From an uncultured Treponema sp. (GTDB lineage Bacteria; Spirochaetota; Spirochaetia; Treponematales; Treponemataceae), in contig CAKZZK010000345.1 of the NCBI GenBank assembly GCA_937885235.1, forward strand, positions 1 to 5,984: 5,984 nt of DNA, read 5' to 3'. Under the pieces are notes generated by a model. The model ran no database searches and was not told the origin of the DNA. It saw nothing but the letters and a program-made list of their open reading frames with translations. Every line of letters starts with the position of its first letter. Position 1 is the first letter of the stretch. The position numbers and the translations under genes were made by a program. This document shows, in pieces, positions 1-5,932 of the stretch.

Positions 1-39
1 TAGCCGTGACTGGAGTTCAGACGTGTGCTCTTCCGATCT
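1..39. other. Illumina sequencing adapter remnant (assembly artefact)
   Basis: Positions 6-39 match, base for base as I recall it, the index-side Illumina TruSeq adapter: it begins GTGACTGGAGTTC and ends GCTCTTCCGATCT. The five bases before it (TAGCC) fit the tail of an i7 index. The adapter is oriented so that the library insert would begin at position 40. It is therefore not genomic DNA, and it also marks this edge as a contig end. It should be trimmed before any promoter or homology analysis of the left flank. Confidence 0.97.
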
Positions 40-58
40 ATACGAGGCTAAGCCTTAT

Positions 59-86
59 TTGATATATCAGTAAAACGCTGCATACA
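59..86 (+). promoter_or_regulatory. Weak candidate promoter upstream of the FGE-fold lipoprotein gene
   Basis: TTGATA (59-64) matches the sigma70 -35 consensus at 5 of 6 bases. It is followed 16 bp later by CATACA (81-86), which matches the -10 consensus at only 3 of 6. The position, about 80 bp before the ATG at 168, is reasonable for the only gene downstream, but the -10 is poor and no better pair is obvious. Genomic sequence starts only at 40, so a stronger promoter could lie off the contig. Confidence 0.2.
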
Positions 87-97
87 AAAGACTATGA

Positions 98-134
98 AAG
101 CCCTGATTACTGCTGCTTGCGTTGCTCAGGGCTT
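98..134. repeat. Inverted repeat (hairpin) in the leader of the lipoprotein gene
   Basis: AAGCCCTGA (98-106) and TCAGGGCTT (126-134) are perfect 9-bp complements around a 19-nt loop. No T-tract follows on the + strand, so it is not a standard terminator for the lipoprotein's direction. On the minus strand it is followed only by a broken T-rich stretch. It ends about 33 nt before the start codon and could be a leader structure, an operator, or a weak terminator for something beyond the contig edge. The rest of 40-167 shows nothing clearly coding: a frame read from the edge stops at 71-73 and is too short to judge. Confidence 0.45.
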
Positions 135-167
135 CCCAATGGGAAAAAAGTGTGATACCATAACCAC

Positions 168-1307
168 ATGAGTTTCCATATTCCCCTTTCCGCAAAGCTT
201 TGTCCTTGTTTTGTTGCCATACTATGTCTCCTGTGCATTTCCTGCCGCAAAGATGCGCCTGCGGGGGGTGCGGATGTGGGCGGAGAGGAAGATGCCGCCA
301 TACTGGCAGAGAACACGCAGATGCCTCCCGTTACGGAAGAGCCTGAAGAAGAACTTTCCACGGATATAGAAGAAAATACCGAGGCTGCCGAGTCCTCAGC
401 AGAGGCTTTAGTGGAAATCGAGCCTGACGTACCCGAAGGCAGTGTAATGTATGGGCAGCTCGTCAGCGTGGCGGGAGGCACTTTTGAGATGGGTGATGGT
501 CAAGAAGACCGTATGCCTGTCCACCGCGTAAAAGTGGACGGCTTCTGGATGCAGAAGACAGAAGTGACTGAGGGACAGTTCCGCGCGGTGATGTCACGGT
601 TTGCCTACGGAATTTCGGGTATCAGCGGAGATGACATTCCCTATCAGGAAGCCAGTTGGTATGACGCGGTGGAATTCTGCAATAGACTCAGCATAGCGGA
701 TGGCTTCAAGCCCTGCTATTATATACAGGGCAAGGCAAATCCTGATGAATGGCCGCAAGAGCTATGCTATTTTGATGAAGAGCTTGATTTTCCCTTTGTC
801 TGCGAACCTGTCGTCTGCGATTTTTCCGCGGATGGCTACCGTTTGCCCACGGAAGCGGAATGGGAATTTGCCGCGCGGGGTGGAAAAAATCAGCAGCCAT
901 TTGTGTACGCAGGGAGCGACAGCGCTGGTGATGTTGCATGGTACTTTAAAAACAGCGGTGGCGCCGTGCAGCCCGTGGCGCAGAAGCAGCCCAACGGACT
1001 GGGGCTCTACGATATGAGCGGCAACGAATGGGAATGGTGTTGGGATTTCTATGACGAAAACTACTATGCCCAAAGTCCCTCCGAGAACCCTAAAGGACCT
1101 GAGACGGGAAGCAGCCGCGTATATCGCGGGGGCAGCGCCTATGGTTTTGGCAAGAACAAGGGGGATGGCGTAGGTGACGAGCCTGACGTTCAGGAAGGAG
1201 AAAACTGTGTCGTGAGCTTCCGCATGAGCGGCTTTCCCCTGTGTATGTCAGAATGGGAGCACGGCTGCAGTTTCCGCGTTGTGCGCACGATTTCAAGCTT
1301 AGAATGA
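168..1307 (+). CDS. SUMF1/FGE-sulfatase-fold lipoprotein, probably non-catalytic
   Basis: A 379-residue exported protein. Residues 1-26 look like a lipoprotein signal: a hydrophobic run (FVAILCLLCIS) ends at Cys26, with a relaxed lipobox (L-C-I-S-C) of the kind spirochaetes tolerate. Residues 27-95 are an acidic, low-complexity linker that probably tethers the domain. Residues 96-375 carry the hallmarks of the formylglycine-generating-enzyme/SUMF1 fold: GGTFEMG (103-109), the TEVTEGQF segment (131-138), SWYDAVEFCNRLS (163-175), YRLPTEAEWEFAARGG (224-239), GLGLYDMSGNEWEW (277-290), YRGGS (319-323) and a terminal FRVVRT (369-374). True FGEs have two active-site cysteines in a C-x4-C arrangement just after RGGS. 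Here there is an acidic insertion and one Cys (C347) in the CVVSFR context seen in the non-enzymatic members, so a catalytic role is unlikely. The ATG at 168 is the only possible start: an in-frame stop lies at 153-155 and the next Met would lose the signal peptide. The Shine-Dalgarno is weak. The 3' end overlaps mnmA by 9 bp, tail to tail. Substrate or ligand unknown. Confidence 0.9.
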   Translation: MSFHIPLSAKLCPCFVAILCLLCISCRKDAPAGGADVGGEEDAAILAENTQMPPVTEEPEEELSTDIEENTEAAESSAEALVEIEPDVPEGSVMYGQLVSVAGGTFEMGDGQEDRMPVHRVKVDGFWMQKTEVTEGQFRAVMSRFAYGISGISGDDIPYQEASWYDAVEFCNRLSIADGFKPCYYIQGKANPDEWPQELCYFDEELDFPFVCEPVVCDFSADGYRLPTEAEWEFAARGGKNQQPFVYAGSDSAGDVAWYFKNSGGAVQPVAQKQPNGLGLYDMSGNEWEWCWDFYDENYYAQSPSENPKGPETGSSRVYRGGSAYGFGKNKGDGVGDEPDVQEGENCVVSFRMSGFPLCMSEWEHGCSFRVVRTISSLE

Positions 1308-2456
1308 TTTTGCAATGATGCCGCCGCCGCTCGTTACGCCGTCACGGTAGAACACGACGGATTGTCCCGGCGCCACAGCCCGCTGTCGCTCTGCAAAGCA
1401 CACGCGGTACTGTCCGTTTCCGCACGGTTCCAGATGGGCGGGCACGGGACGTGCGGCAAGGCGGATTTTCACCAGAGCGTCAAAGGCACAGTTCGGGTCG
1501 TAGTCCGCAGGCCATGCAAGGTCTTCCGCTATGAGCCCCTCGCAGAGCAAATCCTTGTCCGTTCCAAGCACAACCAGATTTTTCTCCTTGTCGATGGCAG
1601 CCACGTAGAGGGCTTCCTTTGCGCTGATGCCCAGTCCGCGCCTTTGTCCGATTGTGTAGTGTTCTATGCCCCGATGCTTTCCGAGTATATGCCCGTCCAT
1701 ATCGATGAAGTCGCCGGGAATGGAAGGCTTGTCGGCAAAGAGGTAATCCATATATTCGGAGGGAATGAAGTCCTGGCTTTCAGCCCGTTCCGCTGCTTTC
1801 AGCCCTCGCTCCCTCGCCATGGCAAAGACTTCTTTCTTTGTACGGCCGGAAAGGGGGAAACGCACTTTTTCAAGCACGGAGGAAGGAATGCGGTAGAGAA
1901 AGTACGCCTGATCCTTCGTCGCATCCATTGCGCAGGCTATCTGTGCCGGACGGGAAAGCCCTGCTTCCGCCGCAGAGGCTCCGTCGCCATAGAGGAAACG
2001 CAGGCTTTCTTCGCCGCGCACCACTTTGGCATAGTGCCCCGTGCAGAAATAATCATATTCTATATCCAGTGCCTTGATTCCCGCGAGCAGTGCCCCGAAT
2101 TTGACAAAGCGGTTGCAGCGGATGCAGGGATTGGGTGTTCTGCCCGCGCGGTATTCTGCCTTGAAATAATCGAGCACTTCCCTCCGGTATGTCTCTTTCA
2201 CGTCGATAACATGATATGGGATGTCCGCCTTGCGGCAAAAATCAGTGCAGTCTTCTATATCCGCAGCTTCTCCGGGACCATAGCAGCTGTCGTGCAGATG
2301 CGCCGTGGCGGGAATGTCAGGAAAATCCCCTTCGTTCCAGAGGGACATCGTTACCCCCGTCACCTTGCAGCCCCTCTCCTTGAGCAGCAGTGCCGTCATC
2401 GCTGAATCCACCCCGCCGGACAGTCCGACCACCACGCGGTTCCCCGCTTCAGGCAT
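1299..2456 (-). CDS. mnmA: tRNA-uridine 2-sulfurtransferase MnmA (s2U34 synthesis), variant cysteine set
   Basis: A cytoplasmic enzyme that uses ATP to adenylate U34 in the anticodons of Lys, Glu and Gln tRNAs and then replaces the 2-oxygen with sulfur. From the chosen start it has 385 residues, slightly longer than E. coli MnmA. Visible motifs: PP-loop SGGVDS (13-18), GRTPNP (105-110) followed by CIRCN (111-115), TGHY (139-142), KDQAYFLY (181-188), HYTIGQRRGLG (266-276), APGQSVVFY (362-370) and SGGGII (376-381). The first catalytic Cys is C114. The second, normally in a DSTGICFIG-type motif, has no counterpart: the site reads ESQDFIP (226-232). Extra cysteines occur at C111, forming CxxC, and at C58 in SCYGP, hinting at iron-sulfur-assisted chemistry (inference). 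Start: the frame is open to an ATG at 2597, but a good promoter at 2485-2513 would start transcription near 2478. That leaves the ATGs at 2477 (almost leaderless) and 2456; I chose 2456, with a weak AGAG upstream and the P-loop following as usual. The family call is very sure; the start less so. Confidence 0.95.
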   Translation of the reverse strand: MPEAGNRVVVGLSGGVDSAMTALLLKERGCKVTGVTMSLWNEGDFPDIPATAHLHDSCYGPGEAADIEDCTDFCRKADIPYHVIDVKETYRREVLDYFKAEYRAGRTPNPCIRCNRFVKFGALLAGIKALDIEYDYFCTGHYAKVVRGEESLRFLYGDGASAAEAGLSRPAQIACAMDATKDQAYFLYRIPSSVLEKVRFPLSGRTKKEVFAMARERGLKAAERAESQDFIPSEYMDYLFADKPSIPGDFIDMDGHILGKHRGIEHYTIGQRRGLGISAKEALYVAAIDKEKNLVVLGTDKDLLCEGLIAEDLAWPADYDPNCAFDALVKIRLAARPVPAHLEPCGNGQYRVCFAERQRAVAPGQSVVFYRDGVTSGGGIIAKSF

Positions 2457-2484
2457 GGTAAGCTCTGTGTATGTCATGATGGTC

Positions 2485-2513
2485 ACTATAGCGGAAAAGG
2501 CTATTTTTGACAA
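2485..2513 (-). promoter_or_regulatory. sigma70-type promoter of mnmA
   Basis: Read on the minus strand, TTGTCA (2513-2508) matches the -35 consensus at 5 of 6 bases. A 17-bp spacer then leads to TATAGT (2490-2485), also 5 of 6. Transcription should begin near 2478. This lies inside the longest mnmA reading frame, so the upstream ATG at 2597 would not be transcribed from it. The -35 is 20 bp from the divergent kinase promoter's -35, so one bound regulator could affect both. Confidence 0.7.
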
Positions 2514-2533
2514 CGGGGAAGCAAAAATCACCC

Positions 2534-2562
2534 TTCCCAGTTTTTTCATTCCGTGATATACT
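2534..2562 (+). promoter_or_regulatory. Extended -10 promoter of the hybrid histidine kinase
   Basis: TTCCCA (2534-2539, 4 of 6 to the -35 consensus), a 17-bp spacer and TATACT (2557-2562, 5 of 6 to the -10), preceded by a TG at 2554-2555 that makes an extended -10 (TGATATACT). Expected transcription start is near 2569, giving a leader of about 35 nt. The -10 lies within the region a GTG start at 2553 would encode, so that longer kinase start is not credible. Confidence 0.7.
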
Positions 2563-2585
2563 GCCTTGATATTACTGCTTTGCAC

Positions 2586-2590
2586 GGAGG
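2586..2590 (+). promoter_or_regulatory. Shine-Dalgarno site of the kinase gene
   Basis: GGAGG sits 13 nt before the ATG at 2604. The spacing is longer than ideal, but it is the only strong ribosome-binding sequence in the leader and no better start codon lies between. It supports ATG 2604 over the in-frame GTG at 2553, which is upstream of the predicted transcription start. Confidence 0.65.
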
Positions 2591-2603
2591 ATTTCACTCT
2601 TTT

Positions 2604-5600
2604 ATGGAAGAAAAAAAGCGTTTGGGCTGGAAAATTCCCTTTTTAGGAGGACTTGTCGTTGCGATAATCCTTGTGGGTGGAACGATTTGGACTGGACGCA
2701 GTTCCAGCAGGGACAGCGAGCAGGCGGTGCGCAATGTAAGCCTGCTGTATCTTGACGAGCTTGCAAGCCGCCGCGAGCAGGTTGTTGCCTCTACGCTTTC
2801 TGACTACATAAACGATATGGACATTGCGCTGGGTCTTATGGAGAAGGAAGATCTTTCAAGCGCAGAAAAGCTGCAAGCCTATCAGGCAAAGATGAAGCAG
2901 CTCTACGGTCTTGAAAAATTCGCCTTTGTTGATACAAACGGTCTGATTTATACATCACGCGGAACACGGACAGACATAGACCTCTATAAGTTCGACTATA
3001 ATACGCTTTCTTCCCCTGAAATCTCCATCAAGAACCAGAATACAGAGCATAAAAAACTCATCGTGGCAGTGCCCGTTGACAGGCTTTCATTCAATGGCCA
3101 GACACTCATCGCCTGTTTTATGGAAATAGACATGGGAAGGATGCTTGACGTTGTGTCTCTTTCCACGCAGTCCGGCGCAAACAACACGACGTTCTGCAAC
3201 ATCTACACAAAAGATGGATTTTCGCTTGCAAATACGGTGCTGGGCGGACTTGCCGGAGAGGATAACCTTCTGGCTGCCCTTGAAAATGCCAAATTTGAGA
3301 AAGGTTTTTCCCTTGATGCGATGAAAAATGATTTTTCCCTGCGGAACGAGGGAGTGGTTTCCTTTGTTTACAGCAACATACGCGAGACTATGTACTATAT
3401 TCCCGTCCACAATACGGACTGGATGCTCACGTATCTCATCAGGGAGAGTGTCATTTCAGAGCAAATAAGCACGATTTCGAGCGGCATTATTTTCCGGAGC
3501 GCAATGCTTTCGCTTGTTGTTGCAATAGTGCTTGTAGGCACCTTTGCCTTCCTCTTCATACAGAACCGGCAGAACGCAAAGCTGACGCTTGAAAAAGAGG
3601 TATCTGAGGCGGAAAACCGCATAAAGCAGGAAGAATTGGAAGAACAGCTTGCGCTCCAGCAGCAGATTGTGCGGCAGGAACGCAAGCGGAGCGAGCAGGA
3701 CAATATGATTACCGCCCTTGCCTCTGACTACCGCAGCGTCTACTATGTGGACTTGGACAGCGATGACGGCATCTGCTACCGCACGGCAAATGCTGCCGAG
3801 GCTGTGTTCCGGGAAGGGGAGCATTTTTCATTCCACGATTTTACCAGCGACTATGCCCGAAAATATGTCGCAGAGGATTACCGGGATAAGTTCCTTGCAT
3901 TTATTGAGCCGGAGGCAATCTCCTCTGCGCTGGAAAAAAACGCCATTATCTCTATCCGCTATCTTGTTTCCCACAAAGGCAAAGAAAGCTACGAAATGCT
4001 TCGGATAGCGAGCGTAAGAAAAGAAGATGAGCAGGCGGACGGGAAGGTTCACATTGTCGGCATGGGCTTTACGAACATAGACGAGGAGATGCGCGACTCG
4101 CTTGCAAAAAATCAGGCGCTGTCCGATGCGCTCAAGGCTGCGGAGGAAGCAAGCAAGGCAAAGACGACCTTCCTTTCCAATATGAGCCATGAAATCCGCA
4201 CTCCTATGAATGCGATTATCGGACTGGACGGTCTTGCCCTGCATGAGCCGGATCTTTCGGACAAAACGCGCGACTACCTGCAGAAAATAGGCAGCTCCGC
4301 CGAGCACCTTTTGAGCCTCATAAATGACATCCTTGACATGAGCCGCATTGAATCAGGGCGCATGGTCATAAAGAACGAGGAATTCCAGTTCTCAAAGCTC
4401 CTCGCGCAGGTAAACACAATCTTCAACGGACAGTGCGAAGAGAAAGGACTTACATATACTTGCCGTACAAGCGAAAACCTTGATGACTATTACATCGGTG
4501 ATGATATGAAGATCCGCCAGGTGCTCATAAACATCCTCGGAAACGCGGTAAAGTTTACCCCGCAGGGCGGCAGCGTAAGCCTGAGCGTTGAAAAGACGGC
4601 ATCTTTCGATAAAAAGTCCTCGCTCCGATTTATCATTTCCGACACGGGAATAGGTATGAGCAAGGAGTATCTTCCAAAGGTTTTTGACACATTCAGCCAG
4701 GAGGACTCAAGGGCGAGCAACAAATATGGAAGCTCGGGGCTGGGCATGGCTATCACCAAGAGTATCGTGGAGATGATGAATGGAAAAATCATTGTGGAAA
4801 GCGAGAAAGGCAAGGGCACGACGTTCACCGTTTCTATAACCCTGCAGGATTCTCTTCGCAAAGCGGACGAAAATGACGGCAAAATTGAAATTCACCCGAA
4901 TGAACTGAGCGTGCTTATTATTGATGATGACGAAGTTGCCGTAAAGCACGCAAAGCTGGTGCTTGAAAACGCTGGAATCACGGCAGAGACGGCGCTTTCT
5001 GGAAAAGAGGCAGTCGAAATGGCAAAGCTGCGTTTTGCCCGTCGTGAGCCGTATAACCTCATCATTGTGGACTGGAAAATGCCTGAGATGGATGGTGTTG
5101 AAACCACCAGGCAGATTCGCGCCGAAACTGGAGACGAAAGCGCGGTCATCATCCTTACCTCATACGATTGGGGTGATATTCTGGAAGAAGCGCTTGCGGC
5201 AGGCGTTGACAGCTTTATCGCAAAGCCGATTTTCAGCGGAGCCTTGCTGGACGAATTCAAAAAAGCACTTAAAAAGAAGCAGTCCGACACAGCTACAGAG
5301 AAAAAGAAGGCGGATTTGAAAGGCAGGCGGGTTCTGTTTGCCGAAGATATGGAACTGAATGCCGAGATCATGATGGAAGTGCTTTCCATGAGGGAAATAC
5401 AGGCTGACCACGCTGAGAACGGAAAAATCGCGGTGGAGATGTTTGCTTCCCATGAGGAAGGCTACTACGATGCAATTTTAATGGATATGCGTATGCCAGA
5501 GATGGATGGCCTTGAAGCCACCGCCGCCATCAGAAAGCTCGACCGTGCCGATGCAAAGACGGTGCCGATTATCGCGCTCACCGCAAACGCCTTTGACGAA

Positions 5601-5702
5601 GACGTGCAGCGAAGCCTGCAGGCAGGTCTGAACGCTCATCTGTCAAAACCCATTCAGCCCGATATGCTCTTTGAGACGCTGGAGGGAATGATCGCATCAT
5701 AG
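2604..5702 (+). CDS. Membrane hybrid sensor histidine kinase: Cache-like sensor, PAS-like region, HisKA, HATPase_c, two receiver domains
   Basis: 1032 residues. It probably senses an extracytoplasmic ligand, autophosphorylates on His and passes the phosphate to its own receivers, then to an HPt protein in trans. Order: TM1 about 9-29; extracytoplasmic region 30-293, Cache-like from FAFVDTNGLIYTS (107-119) and a distal YYIPVHNTDWMLTYLI stretch (264-279); TM2 about 294-319; coiled coil about 322-370; PAS-like region about 370-495, called from its pattern only; linker helix 495-520; HisKA with SHEIRTP and phospho-acceptor H529; HATPase_c with N-box N643/N647, G1 box DTGIGM (680-685) and G2 box GSSGLGM (709-715). 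REC1 about 768-890 has D774/D775, phospho-acceptor D823, T852 and K874. REC2 about 908-1030 has E914/D915, phospho-acceptor D961, T993 and K1015. All catalytic and receiver residues are intact. A Lys-rich linker (886-908) joins the receivers. There is no HPt domain and no adjacent regulator. Start ATG 2604 is set by the promoter and GGAGG upstream. A strong terminator follows 9 nt after the stop, so the gene is monocistronic. Ligand and output are unknown. Confidence 0.95.
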   Translation: MEEKKRLGWKIPFLGGLVVAIILVGGTIWTGRSSSRDSEQAVRNVSLLYLDELASRREQVVASTLSDYINDMDIALGLMEKEDLSSAEKLQAYQAKMKQLYGLEKFAFVDTNGLIYTSRGTRTDIDLYKFDYNTLSSPEISIKNQNTEHKKLIVAVPVDRLSFNGQTLIACFMEIDMGRMLDVVSLSTQSGANNTTFCNIYTKDGFSLANTVLGGLAGEDNLLAALENAKFEKGFSLDAMKNDFSLRNEGVVSFVYSNIRETMYYIPVHNTDWMLTYLIRESVISEQISTISSGIIFRSAMLSLVVAIVLVGTFAFLFIQNRQNAKLTLEKEVSEAENRIKQEELEEQLALQQQIVRQERKRSEQDNMITALASDYRSVYYVDLDSDDGICYRTANAAEAVFREGEHFSFHDFTSDYARKYVAEDYRDKFLAFIEPEAISSALEKNAIISIRYLVSHKGKESYEMLRIASVRKEDEQADGKVHIVGMGFTNIDEEMRDSLAKNQALSDALKAAEEASKAKTTFLSNMSHEIRTPMNAIIGLDGLALHEPDLSDKTRDYLQKIGSSAEHLLSLINDILDMSRIESGRMVIKNEEFQFSKLLAQVNTIFNGQCEEKGLTYTCRTSENLDDYYIGDDMKIRQVLINILGNAVKFTPQGGSVSLSVEKTASFDKKSSLRFIISDTGIGMSKEYLPKVFDTFSQEDSRASNKYGSSGLGMAITKSIVEMMNGKIIVESEKGKGTTFTVSITLQDSLRKADENDGKIEIHPNELSVLIIDDDEVAVKHAKLVLENAGITAETALSGKEAVEMAKLRFARREPYNLIIVDWKMPEMDGVETTRQIRAETGDESAVIILTSYDWGDILEEALAAGVDSFIAKPIFSGALLDEFKKALKKKQSDTATEKKKADLKGRRVLFAEDMELNAEIMMEVLSMREIQADHAENGKIAVEMFASHEEGYYDAILMDMRMPEMDGLEATAAIRKLDRADAKTVPIIALTANAFDEDVQRSLQAGLNAHLSKPIQPDMLFETLEGMIAS

Positions 5703-5711
5703 CGGGAGGGC

Positions 5712-5755
5712 AAAAACGGCGTATCAGGCAGTTATGACTAATACGTCGTTTTTTC
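5712..5755. terminator. Rho-independent terminator after the kinase gene, possibly bidirectional
   Basis: AAAACGGCGTAT (5713-5724) pairs with ATACGTCGTTTT (5741-5752) in a 12-bp stem with one G-U wobble and a 16-nt loop. A run of six T (5749-5754) ends the structure on the + strand. On the minus strand the same stem ends in a run of five T, so it could also stop transcripts arriving from the right. It begins 9 nt after the kinase stop codon. Confidence 0.85.
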
Positions 5756-5776
5756 TGTTATATTTGTTATTACCGC

Positions 5777-5805
5777 TAGAATTCTTTACGGACTTATGCT
5801 ATAGT
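5777..5805 (+). promoter_or_regulatory. Candidate extended -10 promoter in the 3' intergenic region
   Basis: TATAGT (5800-5805, 5 of 6 to the -10 consensus) is preceded by TG at 5797-5798, giving TGCTATAGT, an extended -10. The -35 position 17 bp upstream reads TAGAAT, only 3 of 6, but extended -10 promoters can work with a poor -35. It lies beyond the kinase terminator, so it would start a new transcript near 5812. Confidence 0.45.
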
Positions 5806-5852
5806 TTCCGCAGGTAGATTTTTATGGATACTAGTGTATTTTGCCCAAAAAA

Positions 5853-5881
5853 AGTAAATTTTCTTCCAAGAGTACTGTCAA
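5853..5881 (-). promoter_or_regulatory. Candidate minus-strand promoter in the 3' intergenic region
   Basis: On the minus strand a perfect -35 TTGACA (5881-5876) is followed after exactly 17 bp by TTTACT (5858-5853), 4 of 6 to the -10 consensus. Transcription would start near 5846 and run towards the kinase terminator, which carries a T-run on that strand too. No gene is seen on that strand, so any product would be a short RNA antisense to the candidate plus-strand transcript. AT-rich DNA produces such matches by chance. Confidence 0.3.
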
Positions 5882-5883
5882 GC

Positions 5884-5898
5884 ACTTTTTAAAAAAGT
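5884..5898. repeat. Perfect 15-bp palindrome ACTTTTT-A-AAAAAGT
   Basis: ACTTTTT (5884-5890), a central A, and AAAAAGT (5892-5898) form a perfect palindrome in AT-rich intergenic DNA. The segment AAAAAAGT(n)AAATTTT occurs twice nearby, at 5847-5862 and 5891-5909, as an imperfect direct repeat. It could be an operator or simply low-complexity sequence. Confidence 0.4.
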
Positions 5899-5932
5899 CA
5901 CTAAATTTTTTTTAGAAATTGCCGAAAGCGGG

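Noticed and set aside
107..481. A Ser-rich open frame on the minus strand
   Set aside because: It mirrors the Glu-rich linker of the lipoprotein (GAA/GAG codons read as Ser/Phe codons on the other strand) and has no independent support.
168..1307. Calling the lipoprotein an active formylglycine-generating (sulfatase-maturing) enzyme
   Set aside because: The paired active-site cysteines after RGGS are not present in the expected arrangement, and no sulfatase gene is nearby.
1362..2405. A 347-codon open frame on the + strand, opposite mnmA
   Set aside because: It lies entirely antisense to a strongly conserved enzyme, its translation shows no family motif, and no promoter or Shine-Dalgarno precedes it. 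It is a codon-bias shadow.
2457..2597. N-terminal extension of MnmA from ATG 2597
   Set aside because: The extension would cross the kinase promoter and the start of its leader, it begins upstream of the predicted mnmA transcription start near 2478, and MnmA proteins normally begin just before the PP-loop.
2553..2603. GTG start giving the kinase 17 extra residues
   Set aside because: The -10 box lies inside this stretch, so the GTG would not be in the mRNA; the GGAGG at 2586-2590 serves ATG 2604.
4892..5389. A Ser-rich open frame on the minus strand within the kinase
   Set aside because: It is antisense to the two receiver domains and their Lys-rich linker; the composition is that of a shadow frame.
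5824..5892. A 22-codon frame (begins MDTSVF) after the extended -10 promoter
   Set aside because: It has only a weak AGG in front, right at the predicted transcription start, with no recognisable content and no run of one amino acid's codons as in a classical leader peptide. It is too short to support as a gene without conservation data.
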